Assembly (NCBI RefSeq): GCF_002135315.1
Contig: NZ_NEGA01000004.1
Span: 124,001 to 188,000, forward strand
Origin: Acinetobacter sp. ANC 3903
GTDB lineage: Bacteria; Pseudomonadota; Gammaproteobacteria; Pseudomonadales; Moraxellaceae
DNA: 64,000 nt
Direction of reading: 5' to 3'
Below are positions 34,735-43,059 of this stretch, one piece after another. Under the pieces are notes generated by a model. It was not told the origin of the DNA. It was given only the letters and a program-made list of their open reading frames with translations, and did not search any database. Position 1 is the stretch's first letter, and each line of letters opens with the position of its first letter. Made by a program: the position numbers and the translations under genes.

Positions 34735-35925
34735 TTATTTCAGGCTATCTTCTGGAATTCGAACCCAGCCTTCCATCAGTACCCGTGCACTGCGGCTCAT
34801 GACCGCTTTTTTGACTACCCATTGTCCATTTTCCTGAACTGCTTGCGCACCAACACGTAAAGTTCCTGAAGGATGGCCAAAACGTACCGCTTCACGCGCG
34901 CCACCGCCAGCTGCCAGATTCACCAAAGTTCCAGGAATTGCCGCAGCTGTACCAATGGCAACAGCAGCCGTGCCCATCATGGCATGGTGCAGTTTACCCA
35001 TCGACAATGCCCGTACCAGTAAATCAATATCATCGGTTTGAATATCTTTACCGCTTGAAGATGTGTAGGCCTTAGGTTTCGATACAAAGGCAATTTTCGG
35101 GGTATGCTGGCGCTTTTCCGCTTCGGCAATGTCCTGAATCAAGCCCATCTGTTTGGCGCCATAAGCGCGGATGGTTTCAAAACGTGCCAGTGCCTGAGCA
35201 TCGCCATTGATGGCATCCTGTAATTCAGTGCCCTCATAGCCAATCTCTTCAGCATTTAAAAAGATGGTTGGAATACCGGCATTAATGAAAGTGGCCTGGA
35301 AAGTGCCAATATTCGGAACGTCGAAAGTATCGACCACATTGCCTGTCGGGAACATTGCACCGCCCTCTTCACCATCATCTGCCGGGTCGAGAAATTCAAT
35401 TTGAACTTCTGCTGCCAGAAAAGTGACCCCATCCAGTTCAAAGTCACCAGTTTCCTGCACTTGACCGTTGCTGACAGGTACATGGGCAATAATGGTTTTT
35501 TGAATATTGGCTTGCCAGATGCGTACCGTACATATGCCATTTTCAGGAATACGCTCTGCACTGACCAGACCATTAGAAATGGCAAAGGAACCGACCGCTG
35601 CAGTTAAGTTTCCGCAGTTTCCACTCCAGTCAACAAAGGGCTGATCAATGGCCACCTGACCAAATAAATAATCCACATCATGATCCGGCTGAGCGCTTTT
35701 CGCCAAAATTACGGTTTTACTGGTACTTGAACTTGCTCCACCCATACCATCAATTTGCTTGCCGTAGGGATCAGGGCTTCCAATCACTCGCAGCAATAAC
35801 TGATCACGCACTTTTCCAGCCTGCTGTGCAGCTTGTGGCAAGTCATCCAGTTTAAAAAACACACCTTTACTGGTACCGCCACGCATATAGGTTGCTGGAA
35901 TCTTGATTTGTGGAGCAAAACTCAT
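34735..35925 (-). CDS. prpF: 2-methylaconitate cis-trans isomerase PrpF
   Basis: PrpF-family isomerase that works with AcnD in the 2-methylcitrate route for propionate. 396 residues, typical length. Marks: PATYMRGGTSKGVFF near residue 10, then GMGGASSSTSK, and DWSGNCGNLTAAVGSFA (the active-site Cys/Lys region). The other prp genes are not adjacent here, so the gene may act with a distant operon or on a related substrate. Single gene, reverse strand. Confidence 0.9.
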   Translation of the reverse strand: MSFAPQIKIPATYMRGGTSKGVFFKLDDLPQAAQQAGKVRDQLLLRVIGSPDPYGKQIDGMGGASSSTSKTVILAKSAQPDHDVDYLFGQVAIDQPFVDWSGNCGNLTAAVGSFAISNGLVSAERIPENGICTVRIWQANIQKTIIAHVPVSNGQVQETGDFELDGVTFLAAEVQIEFLDPADDGEEGGAMFPTGNVVDTFDVPNIGTFQATFINAGIPTIFLNAEEIGYEGTELQDAINGDAQALARFETIRAYGAKQMGLIQDIAEAEKRQHTPKIAFVSKPKAYTSSSGKDIQTDDIDLLVRALSMGKLHHAMMGTAAVAIGTAAAIPGTLVNLAAGGGAREAVRFGHPSGTLRVGAQAVQENGQWVVKKAVMSRSARVLMEGWVRIPEDSLK

Positions 35926-36252
35926 TTCTCTTTTATCCTTTCATTTATCATTGTTGTACATCGCCATCAGCAAAATGCTAAAAAGCATCATAGCGATTTT
36001 TTTATAAAATATATGCTTCTCTGGACTTAAGTATAAAAAACAAACTTTAAACTTTTTTTTATAACTCCAATTACTTTATTTTATGTAATTAAAAATAAAA
36101 TTAATTGCTTGATTCAAAATCAAAATATATAGAATATTTTTTTTGTGATTATTTTTTAACAACCTCCCTCCTAGCCCTGTACTAGGCTAATACATTTCAA
36201 TCTATTACAATCTATTACAATCCTTTCCTTACACATTGTCGGGCTGAATACT
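35926..36252. other. Divergent AT-rich intergenic region with a short tandem repeat
   Basis: 327 bases between prpF and the permease. CAATCTATTA occurs twice in tandem, followed by CAATC, at 36198-36222, 30 bases upstream of the permease start. It may be a regulator site. No gene seen. Confidence 0.5.
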
Positions 36253-37608
36253 TTGAATAAAGAGTCTTCTCAACTTCAGCGTGGCTTAAAGAACCGTCAT
36301 ATCCAACTGATCGCCATGGGCGGTGCAATTGGGACGGGCTTATTCTTAGGGTCCGCACAGGTCATCCAATCTGCTGGTCCTTCCATCATTTTGGGTTATG
36401 CCATTGGCGGTTTAATCGCCTTTTTAATCATGCGCCAACTGGGTGAAATGATTGTACATGAGCCTGTAGCAGGATCATTCAGTCATTTTGCCAATAGATA
36501 TTGGGGTAAATTCCCGGGCTTCCTGGCGGGCTGGAATTACTGGATTTTGTACATTCTGGTTGCCATGACTGAACTGACTGCCGTGGCTAAATACATCAAC
36601 TATTGGTGGCCACATATTCCGGCATGGGCTTCGGTACTGTTCTTCTTCATCGTGATTACCCTGGTCAATCTCGGCAATGTGAAATTTTATGGCGAATCTG
36701 AATTCTGGCTTTCGATTATTAAAGTGACCGCTGTTATTTCCATGATTGTTTTTGGTTTGTATTTATTACTGACCGCAGATGCAGGATCAACATCTTCATT
36801 TAGCAATCTTTGGACACATGGCGGTTTCTTTCCGAATGGCTTTGAAGGCCTATTTTACATGCTGGCCTTCCTCATGTTTGCCTTTGGTGGGATTGAACTG
36901 ATTGGTATGGCAGCTGCAGAAGCCAAAGACCCGGAAAAAACCATTCCTAAAGCCATTAACCAGGTGGTGTTCCGTATTCTGATTTTCTATATCGGTTCAC
37001 TCACGATTCTTTTATCTTTAGTGCCTTGGAACCAGCTTGAACTTGGCGGGCTGGATAAAAGTCCATTTGTGATGATTTTCAGTCAACTCGGGATTGGCTG
37101 GGCAGCGCATTTACTTAACTTCATTATCTTGACTGCTGCACTGTCTGTTTATAACAGCGGTATGTATGCCAATAGCCGTATGTTGTATGGTTTGGCACAA
37201 CAAGGCAATGCACCGAAAGTATTCCTTGGTGTGAATAAACAAGGTGTACCTATTGCTGCTGTTTTATTCTCTGCACTGTTAATTTTCGGTTGTGTACTAC
37301 TTAACTACTTTGTTCCAGAAGATGCTTTAGGCCACTTGATGTATGTAGTGGTAGGTGCATTAGTACTCAACTGGGCCATGATTAGTCTGACTCACTTGAA
37401 GTTTAGAAAAGCAGTTAAACAAGCCTCAATTCAAACCAAGTTCCCTGCACTTTGGGCACCCATCAGTAATTATTTAGTCCTGATCTTTATTGCAACCGTG
37501 CTTTATATTATGTGGACCCAAGGTTTTAAAGAATCCGTACTGATGATTCCAATTTGGGTGGTGGTGATGTTTGGCTTATTCAAAATATTGAATAAGAGTA
37601 AATCTTAA
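36253..37608 (+). CDS. Amino acid permease (APC superfamily, AAT type)
   Basis: 12-helix proton-coupled amino acid importer, 451 residues. The N-terminal RGLKNRHIQLIAMGGAIGTGLFLGS is the AAT family signature, with EMIVHEPVAGSF following. By pattern it resembles the AroP/CycA/GabP group; substrate not assignable. The start is TTG at 36253: an in-frame stop lies just upstream and the next ATG would cut into the conserved first helix. A terminator follows. Confidence 0.88.
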   Translation: MNKESSQLQRGLKNRHIQLIAMGGAIGTGLFLGSAQVIQSAGPSIILGYAIGGLIAFLIMRQLGEMIVHEPVAGSFSHFANRYWGKFPGFLAGWNYWILYILVAMTELTAVAKYINYWWPHIPAWASVLFFFIVITLVNLGNVKFYGESEFWLSIIKVTAVISMIVFGLYLLLTADAGSTSSFSNLWTHGGFFPNGFEGLFYMLAFLMFAFGGIELIGMAAAEAKDPEKTIPKAINQVVFRILIFYIGSLTILLSLVPWNQLELGGLDKSPFVMIFSQLGIGWAAHLLNFIILTAALSVYNSGMYANSRMLYGLAQQGNAPKVFLGVNKQGVPIAAVLFSALLIFGCVLLNYFVPEDALGHLMYVVVGALVLNWAMISLTHLKFRKAVKQASIQTKFPALWAPISNYLVLIFIATVLYIMWTQGFKESVLMIPIWVVVMFGLFKILNKSKS

Positions 37609-37634
37609 GCAAATACGCTCAAGTAGAATCTTTA

Positions 37635-37668
37635 AAAAGTTATTGTTTCGACAATAACTTTTTTTTTA
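37635..37668 (+). terminator. Terminator of the amino acid permease gene
   Basis: AAAGTTATTGT-TTCG-ACAATAACTTT, an 11-bp perfect stem with a TTCG loop and a run of T after it, 25 bases after the stop codon. Confidence 0.93.
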
Positions 37669-37698
37669 TATCTATTTGCGCTAAATTAGCTGCATTTT

Positions 37699-37774
37699 GT
37701 GCCCTTAGCTTAACTGGATAGAGCAGTTGCCTCCTAAGTGACCGACGCGGGTTCGACTCCCGCAGGGCGCACCA
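37699..37774 (+). tRNA. tRNA-Arg (anticodon CCT)
   Basis: 76 nt including encoded CCA. Acceptor GTGCCCT pairs with AGGGCGC (one G-T pair). The T arm is GCGGG-TTCGACT-CCCGC; the anticodon loop CTCCTAA reads AGG codons. Its 3' end is the integration site of the phage-like island: the integrase gene follows and the terminal 18 bases recur at 61503. The gene itself is intact. Confidence 0.97.
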
Positions 37775-37776
37775 CC
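37759..37776. other. attL core (3' end of tRNA-Arg)
   Basis: CCCGCAGGGCGCACCACC, the last 16 bases of the tRNA plus two more, repeated exactly at 61503-61520. Weaker similarity extends to the left (GTTC upstream in both). Marks the left junction of the island. Confidence 0.9.
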
Positions 37777-37886
37777 CCAATAGTAGAACATATAAAAATT
37801 TAATTAAAATACTTTTATATTCACACACATATAAACAAAACATAGAAAAATATAGATTAATATATAAAGATATAGTTGCAAAATAT

Positions 37887-37933
37887 AAGGATATGATTGA
37901 GGATATATGCAGTTCTACTCAATATATATCCTT
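37887..37933. promoter_or_regulatory. Inverted repeat in front of the integrase start
   Basis: AAGGATAT-g-ATTGAG (37887-37901) can pair with CTCAAT-at-ATATCCTT (37918-37933). The stem ends eight bases before the integrase ATG at 37942, so it could hide the translation start, or could be a protein-binding arm site for integrase or excisionase. Confidence 0.5.
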
Positions 37934-37941
37934 ATTCAATC

Positions 37942-39267
37942 ATGGCCAAAAAGACTATTCCTCTATCTGACTCCAAATGTACTGGGGCAAAACCACAGGA
38001 AAAAGACTACTCTTTGTATGATGGTCATGGACTGATATTATTCATTCGAAAGAGCGGTTCGAAGGTATGGCGATTTAAATATAAGAGAGCCAATGGCAAA
38101 GATGGCTTAATGACTTTAGGCAACTTCCCTGCTTTAAGTTTAAAGGCTGCCCGGGATAAGCGCCGTGAATTAGAAGAACTAATTGCTAATGGTATAGATC
38201 CAATTGAATACAGCGAAGTGCAAAAAGCTAAATTGAATAATGCATATAGTTTTGAGGTTATAGCTCGAGACTGGCATAAGGAATATAGCAATACAGGTCG
38301 CTGGATTAGACATACAGCAGAAAGAGCATTAAAGAACTTAGAAGATTATGTTTTCCCTATCATCGGGCAACAATCGATAGATGCAGTAAAGCCTAAAGAC
38401 CTTGTTAAAGTTTTACGCTCCATTGAAGAATCTGGATATACAGAAGTATTAAAGAAAACTCGTCAAAGATTTAGCAGCATATTTTCTTATGCAATATCAC
38501 GCGGCCTTATAGAAGAGAATCCTGCTTATTTTCTAAAAGATGTTTTTGTAATAACGAAGAAGTCTAGACATCATCCTCAATTACCTTTAGAGCAACTGCC
38601 TGAGCTTTTGCAAAGATTAGAAAGTGATAAAGGTTACCCTATAACAAAATTATGTACGGCATTTGCACTTCATACATTTGTACGTTCCAGCGAGTTTCGG
38701 TTTGCACGTTGGAGTGAGTTTGATCTTCAAAAAGGCCTGTGGACTATCCCAGGAGAAAGAGAGTTCATTCCAGGACAAAAGTTTTCTAATCGTGGTGCCA
38801 AGATGAAATTAGACCACTTAATACCACTCTCACCTCAAGCTATTACCCTGCTCAAAGAAATCCACAAATATAGCGGAATGACAAAAAATGTATTCCCTAA
38901 AAACGGCGATCCTCAAGGTTTTATTAGTGAGTCAACAATAAATAAGACATTACGCCGTATTGGCTATGACACTAATACAGATATATGCGGACACGGCTTC
39001 AGGGGCATGGCATGTTCAGCCCTGGTGCAAAGCACTTTATTCCAGAAGGAAGCTGTAGAAAAACAAATGAGCCATCAAGAACGCGACCAGGTACGTTTGG
39101 CTTATACCCATCAAGCAGAATACCTGGAAGAAAGAAAAGCGATGCTGAATTGGTGGAGTGACTACCTGGATGCAAATCAATATGGCTATATAAGCCCTTA
39201 TGACTTCACTCAGCAGCTTCTAAACAATGATGTCATCAATTTTAAATATGCAAAGCTGGGAAAATAA
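37942..39267 (+). CDS. int: Tyrosine-type integrase (P4-like, with N-terminal DUF4102 arm domain)
   Basis: Site-specific recombinase of 441 residues that inserts the island into tRNA-Arg. The N-terminal arm-binding domain (PLSDSKCTGAKPQEKDYSLYDG, then LMTLGNFPALSLKAAR) is the DUF4102 type; a SAM-like core follows. The catalytic set is present: Arg in HTFVRSSEFRFARW, HGFR, QMSHQE and Tyr in AYTHQAEYLEERK. Start at ATG 37942 (MAKKTIPL); the upstream TTG at 37897 lies inside the hairpin and adds residues unlike the family. Confidence 0.93.
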   Translation: MAKKTIPLSDSKCTGAKPQEKDYSLYDGHGLILFIRKSGSKVWRFKYKRANGKDGLMTLGNFPALSLKAARDKRRELEELIANGIDPIEYSEVQKAKLNNAYSFEVIARDWHKEYSNTGRWIRHTAERALKNLEDYVFPIIGQQSIDAVKPKDLVKVLRSIEESGYTEVLKKTRQRFSSIFSYAISRGLIEENPAYFLKDVFVITKKSRHHPQLPLEQLPELLQRLESDKGYPITKLCTAFALHTFVRSSEFRFARWSEFDLQKGLWTIPGEREFIPGQKFSNRGAKMKLDHLIPLSPQAITLLKEIHKYSGMTKNVFPKNGDPQGFISESTINKTLRRIGYDTNTDICGHGFRGMACSALVQSTLFQKEAVEKQMSHQERDQVRLAYTHQAEYLEERKAMLNWWSDYLDANQYGYISPYDFTQQLLNNDVINFKYAKLGK

Positions 39268-39283
39268 CAAGTTTTAACAGTTT

Positions 39284-39336
39284 GCTAAGTCTAGCCCGAC
39301 GGGGCGAAAGTCGGACACCCATCCGATTGGCTTAGC
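39284..39336 (+). ncRNA. Compact structured element downstream of the integrase
   Basis: Outer stem GCTAAG (39284-39289) with CTTAGC (39331-39336); inner hairpin CCGAC (39296-39300) with GTCGG (39310-39314) and loop GGGGCGAAA. The GGGG of the loop could pair with ACCC at 39317-39320 to form a pseudoknot. It lies between the integrase stop and the RBS of the next gene. It recalls small regulatory RNAs of P4-like phages, but this is from memory only. Confidence 0.45.
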
Positions 39337-39366
39337 TCCTACTTGGGTATGCCTTGGGAGGCGAAT

Positions 39367-40101
39367 ATGCAACAAATAGTATTGGATTCTTTAGAAGAAG
39401 AGCTTAATTACTGGTCTCCATTAATGGAGATAAAAACTCTTACTGAAACAGCACGTGATATCTTTTTAAAGGAACTATTTCCTTATGAAAAAAGTGGCAA
39501 AGTGATACCTGAAAATCAATATGTTCAAGAAATTAACACCATATTCACTGCAAATTTTACAGGTAAACGCAATGATCCAAATCGCCAAACTGGGATGCAG
39601 GCTGAAGATGATTTTTTTAGTTCAATTCTTAATAATACTGACGAACAGTTAAAAAAAGATAATTTAAATAATGCTCTTTTCCAACTTCTAAACATCGTTT
39701 GTATGTACATTTGTGATGCTGCAGCAATTTTAGAAACCATCAAAAAGGAGTTTAAAGAAGGAGAAGCAATAATAGTGGATAATTCACTAATTACTGATAA
39801 TAAAATTTTTTATTATTTATGCAAAAGTAATTATTTTATTGGTCTTTGCAAAGCAACTCATGCAAGTCATGTAGGATCAAAAGAGCAACTAAAAGAAAAA
39901 ATGATTAAACTGGCTGAGATAAAACATAAAGAAATTAATGCTAAAAGATCTAAAGATGAAATTACTATTAAAGAAATTTGGGAAAATCATAACTGGAAAA
40001 ATTACACAAAGTGTGCAGAGCACATTTTCGAGACTAATCTAGTAAAGCGAAGCTACAGAGACATTTATACAATAGTTAGCAAAGTTGCTAAAAAGAAATA
40101 A
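39367..40101 (+). CDS. Hypothetical protein next to integrase (cargo candidate)
   Basis: A 244-residue soluble protein with no recognised domain. Start at 39367 (MQQIVLDSLEE), seven bases after GGGAGG; the ATG-like start at 39343 lacks an RBS. It is mostly alpha-helical and lysine-rich, with one hydrophobic helix (LLNIVCMYICDAAAILETI) and more AT-rich than the replication genes. It stands alone after the integrase, a place where phages often carry immunity or host-benefit genes. No function is claimed. Confidence 0.7.
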   Translation: MQQIVLDSLEEELNYWSPLMEIKTLTETARDIFLKELFPYEKSGKVIPENQYVQEINTIFTANFTGKRNDPNRQTGMQAEDDFFSSILNNTDEQLKKDNLNNALFQLLNIVCMYICDAAAILETIKKEFKEGEAIIVDNSLITDNKIFYYLCKSNYFIGLCKATHASHVGSKEQLKEKMIKLAEIKHKEINAKRSKDEITIKEIWENHNWKNYTKCAEHIFETNLVKRSYRDIYTIVSKVAKKK

Positions 40102-40123
40102 TTTTTACATTATGCTTCGCAGT

Positions 40124-40152
40124 ATGTACATGTTCCAGTGGAACATGTACAT
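40124..40152. promoter_or_regulatory. Perfect 29-nt inverted repeat, probable operator
   Basis: ATGTACATGTTCCA at 40124-40137, one base, then TGGAACATGTACAT at 40139-40152: 14-bp perfect arms. No T run on either side, so it is not a terminator. It lies 68 bases upstream of the AlpA-like regulator gene, a natural place for a repressor site. Confidence 0.65.
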
Positions 40153-40219
40153 CAACGGCGCACTACGTTTTAAAACATAAAAACAATAACTTAAATTACA
40201 TCCATACTTTTATAAATAT

Positions 40220-40453
40220 ATGGCTGTATTTATGCTTCAAGCAACTCCAATTCGAATTCAATTTAGTACCGCATGTCGACTACTTGATGTAACACGACCA
40301 TCACTTCTCCACACTATCAGTAAAGATCCTACCTTCCCTCGGCCGTTGAAAATGGGTACCTCCAAACAGGCTCCTGTTTTCTTTGATTACCAAGAATTAG
40401 TTGAATGGCATAACAGAAAAAAAGAAGCAGCTACCGCTGAAATGGGGGCATGA
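40220..40453 (+). CDS. AlpA-like helix-turn-helix regulator/excisionase
   Basis: A 77-residue DNA-binding protein of MerR/AlpA layout. The recognition region is FSTACRLLDVTRPSLLHTISKD, followed by the family-like wing FPRPLKMGTS...PVFFDYQELVEWHNRKK. AlpA-like proteins switch on integrase/excision genes in P4-type elements. The start is the first ATG (40220); a second ATG 12 bases later is possible. It overlaps the first ATG of the following KilA-N gene. Confidence 0.72.
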   Translation: MAVFMLQATPIRIQFSTACRLLDVTRPSLLHTISKDPTFPRPLKMGTSKQAPVFFDYQELVEWHNRKKEAATAEMGA

Positions 40454-40455
40454 TC

Positions 40456-41223
40456 ATGAGTGCTTCCACAAATATTCAGAACTGGTCACCCGCTTCTAAA
40501 ATTAAGATCGATAATGCTGCAATCCGTGCCGATCAGCATGGACGCTACAGCCTAAATGATTTACACAAGGCAAGCGGTGGTGACGTAAAAAATAAGCCAT
40601 CTAACTTCCTGCAAAATGACAAGACACAAGAACTGGTTGCTGAATTGATCGATGCTGGAAATCCATCATCGGTCAATATTGAACCGGTATCAGCGATTAG
40701 GGGTGGTTCAGAACAAGGGACGTATGCTGTAAAAGAATTGGTCTATGCATATGCAATGTGGATCAGCCCTGTTTTTCACTTAAAAGTAATTCGTACTTTT
40801 GATAGTGTGACAGCACAGACACAACTACCAGATCTTAACAATCCAGCACAATTGCGGGATCTATTGCTAGGCTATGCTGAACAGAATATTCAGCTCAGTG
40901 CTGAAAACCAAGTACTGTCAAAGGCAATCGAAACAATTACGCATACTGAACACGGCGTAAAGTTTCAGCAAGCCTGCAAAATATTGAATGTAAAACAGCA
41001 TGTTTTAGCCAAATGGCTTCGAGAACATGGCTGGGATCGTTATCTAAATGATGCCAGGGCTTCAACTTACTACAGTGAAAGTCGCGGTTATTGCGAAACT
41101 AAATATTCTCATAAGGAAGGTGTAAAACCTTCAGGTCAGCCATATAGCTTCACACAGACTGAGTTCTTTATCCTGCCAAAAGGCATGCAAATTCTTGCCA
41201 AAAGATTTGGGGAGGTTGTATGA
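40456..41223 (+). CDS. KilA-N domain phage antirepressor
   Basis: A 255-residue DNA-binding protein. The N-terminal KilA-N domain runs from about residue 15 to 105 (IRADQHGRYSLNDLHKASGG, KPSNFLQNDKT, VYAYAMWISPVFHLKVIRTFD). The C-terminal ANT/KilAC domain (FQQACKILNVKQHVLAKWLREHGW, then SFTQTEFFILPKGMQIL) is found in phage antirepressors. Start chosen at 40456, seven bases after GGGGG. It may counter a repressor, though none was recognised in the island. Confidence 0.85.
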   Translation: MSASTNIQNWSPASKIKIDNAAIRADQHGRYSLNDLHKASGGDVKNKPSNFLQNDKTQELVAELIDAGNPSSVNIEPVSAIRGGSEQGTYAVKELVYAYAMWISPVFHLKVIRTFDSVTAQTQLPDLNNPAQLRDLLLGYAEQNIQLSAENQVLSKAIETITHTEHGVKFQQACKILNVKQHVLAKWLREHGWDRYLNDARASTYYSESRGYCETKYSHKEGVKPSGQPYSFTQTEFFILPKGMQILAKRFGEVV

Positions 41224-41530
41224 AATTCAAAATTATTTTTTTAATAGCACTTCTCAAATTAAAGCGATTCAGCTATATTGATTCTGTTCGATGCAAAATC
41301 ATCGAATTAGCTTTGGTCGGCTATGAATACACAAGCGCATACAGTCCGCTACGGGCTTTTTTTATGCGTAAAATCTCTATGCTTCTGCATCTCTATGGTG
41401 AAGCTGGAGAGGGACATCTTCGGATGTGCAGGTCTCTTGTGTACCTGTCGACCAACCCTTTTCAGCTTTGCCACCCTCACTTGGTCGTGACTGGTAAAGC
41501 TCCTAAACAAACACAAGGAGCGCATTCATC
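41224..41530 (+). ncRNA. Structured phage leader region (no reliable ORF)
   Basis: Two good structures. First, CGCATA (41336-41341) and TATGCG (41363-41368) enclose GTCCG-CTA-CGGGC and a T7 run, terminator-like. Second, ACATC-TTCG-GATGT (41414-41427) is a C(UUCG)G tetraloop hairpin inside GAGA...TCTC. From memory, this second part resembles a leader conserved before ash-type genes in enterobacterial prophages. A frame open through 41220-41534 is probably not translated, since it would cross both hairpins. Confidence 0.5.
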
Positions 41531-42085
41531 ATGAACGCTAAAGTACAAATTCAATTATCAGAACAATTAATTCCTTTTCACAGTGCCGCAGATATTATAA
41601 GTGCTTACTCACTTGCATCTGAATCTGCCGTACAGCTTCGAACTCTGGCTAATCAGATCAGCAAAGCAACGGCGTTCGTTAAAGCGTATGCAGAAGAAAA
41701 TAAAGTCGACGCCACTATTTTTGCTGAACTCGAAAATCTAATCGCAATCTCCCATCAGCTTGCTAACAGTCAAGCGGATACCTATGGCCTTGAGCTTAAA
41801 AGACATAAACAAGAACCCGATGACCAATACAGCGCGGGTGATCTGCACGATGCTTACTCATTAGCTTATGAAAATACATCATGGCTTGAGACTATGTTTT
41901 ATCAAATTAAAGATGAAGTCGAAGTAGTCAAAGAAGCCATCAAGCAAAGTATTTATGGCGCCGTCTTTGCGACTCTTGAACGCTTAATTCATATTGCTGC
42001 GTATTGGGCAGAGAGCCATAGCAATACATTTGATGTTGAAAACGAAAAGTATAAATCGGAATGGGAGGCATCTAAAAATGACTAA
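41531..42085 (+). CDS. Hypothetical phage protein, two internal repeats
   Basis: 184 residues, soluble, helical. It contains two related halves: SAADIISAYSLASESAVQLRTL...AELENLIAISHQLANSQADTYGLE and SAGDLHDAYSLAYENTSWLETM...ATLERLIHIAAYWAESHSNTFDVE. It is therefore an internally duplicated protein of unknown function. ACAAGGAG is the RBS. It lies between the structured leader and the replication genes, and its stop overlaps the start of a 55-residue ORF. Confidence 0.72.
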   Translation: MNAKVQIQLSEQLIPFHSAADIISAYSLASESAVQLRTLANQISKATAFVKAYAEENKVDATIFAELENLIAISHQLANSQADTYGLELKRHKQEPDDQYSAGDLHDAYSLAYENTSWLETMFYQIKDEVEVVKEAIKQSIYGAVFATLERLIHIAAYWAESHSNTFDVENEKYKSEWEASKND

Positions 42086-42245
42086 GCTTCCTGCTTCTTC
42101 TGAAAAAAATGCAGTTCCATCAAGTGCAGAGCCTAATCGATCTGCTCCGTCATCAGCATATGCTGATTCTGTGCGAATGACACCAGAACGCCTATTTAAC
42201 GCCGTGATCAAAAATAGCCGGCAAGGAGGGTCTAGTGAGCATTGA
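42078..42245 (+). CDS. Small hypothetical phage protein
   Basis: 55 residues, Ser/Pro/Ala-rich at the N-terminus (KLPASSEKNAVPSSAEPNRSAPSSAYA), then RMTPERLFNAVIKNSRQGG. It overlaps its upstream neighbour by 8 bases and the replication gene by 11, the tight packing usual in phage operons. Start ATG 42078. No known domain; perhaps a replication or regulatory accessory. Confidence 0.55.
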   Translation: MTKLPASSEKNAVPSSAEPNRSAPSSAYADSVRMTPERLFNAVIKNSRQGGSSEH

Positions 42246-43059
42246 TGCAACACGGTGGGCTTGGACCACTTCTGTTAAAACTTCTGCTCAACGCTTGGTT
42301 CTGCTTTCACTAGCAGACCGGGCTGGAGAAGAACATACAGCGTGGCCTAGCATCGATCGTTTGGCTGCTGATACCGTTCTGGACAAAAAGACAGTACAGA
42401 AGGTTATATTAGAGCTGATAAAACTTGGTCTAATCAGTGATACCGGTGAGCGTACAGGGCCAACGAAAAGAGTTCGTGTACTTAAACTCAACGGCGTCAA
42501 AGGACGTGAAGAATATACCCATAATTGGGATGATTCAGGTTCAAAAAAGGATGCTAAATCCAGAACAAATACACCCAAAAACGGGAATATTAAACAAACC
42601 CAAAAACGGAATGATTCCAATAATTGGAACAATCCCGAAAGCGGTACTTTAAATGATCCCGAAAACGGGATTTTGAACAATCCCAAAAACGGGATGCAGA
42701 ACCAACCATTGAATCTATCAATGAATCTCTCTCAAGAACACGATTGGATTCCAGATAAAAATCAATTAATCAATGTGCTAAATACTGCGGGTCAACAACG
42801 GAATCTGGAATTAATTTTTGGATTGCCGGATTTCGAATTTCAATTGGGTGCATTCAATGCTCACTACGCTGGCCAAGTAATGCCCAACGCAAGAAAATTG
42901 TATTCATTCGTTCGCTGGATCATCGATAAATTTGAACGCTACCAAAAAGCTAATCCAAATTATGTGAACCAGTCTGCACTCAATACTGCTGCAGTCGAGC
43001 AACCACTTATTAATTTGACTGATAGTAAACCTAAAAGTTTACTTGGGAGCATACAATGA
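42235..43059 (+). CDS. Phage replication initiator (lambda O-like, helix-turn-helix)
   Basis: 274 residues. The N-terminal winged helix (TSAQRLVLLSLADRAGEEHTAW, IDRLAADTVLDKKTVQKVILELIKLGLI) binds the origin. The middle is low-complexity with NPKNG/DPENG repeats encoded by the CCCAAAAACGGG iterons. The C-terminal segment should recruit the helicase. GTG start at 42235, preceded by AAGGAGGG. It overlaps dnaB by 4 bases. The iterons inside the gene mark the probable origin. Confidence 0.85.
   Translation: MSIDATRWAWTTSVKTSAQRLVLLSLADRAGEEHTAWPSIDRLAADTVLDKKTVQKVILELIKLGLISDTGERTGPTKRVRVLKLNGVKGREEYTHNWDDSGSKKDAKSRTNTPKNGNIKQTQKRNDSNNWNNPESGTLNDPENGILNNPKNGMQNQPLNLSMNLSQEHDWIPDKNQLINVLNTAGQQRNLELIFGLPDFEFQLGAFNAHYAGQVMPNARKLYSFVRWIIDKFERYQKANPNYVNQSALNTAAVEQPLINLTDSKPKSLLGSIQ
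42574..42693 (+). repeat. Iterons inside the replication gene (probable origin)
   Basis: Six units of a CCC(A/G)AAAACGGG-type palindrome, starting near 42574, 42599, 42616, 42634, 42658 and 42682. Units 3 and 4 are variants (CCAATAATTGG and CCCGAAAGCGG). Spacings are about 25, 17, 18, 24 and 24. An inverted, decayed copy with the same spacing occurs at 54742-54836. This layout is like lambda oriL/O. Confidence 0.8.

Noticed and set aside
36198..36222. Short tandem CAATCTATTA repeat as a mobile-element scar
   Set aside because: Only two copies and no flanking inverted repeats or target duplication.
41220..41534. 104-codon frame after the KilA-N gene
   Set aside because: It runs through two strong hairpins and a T7 run, has no family-like sequence and no separate RBS; better read as leader RNA.
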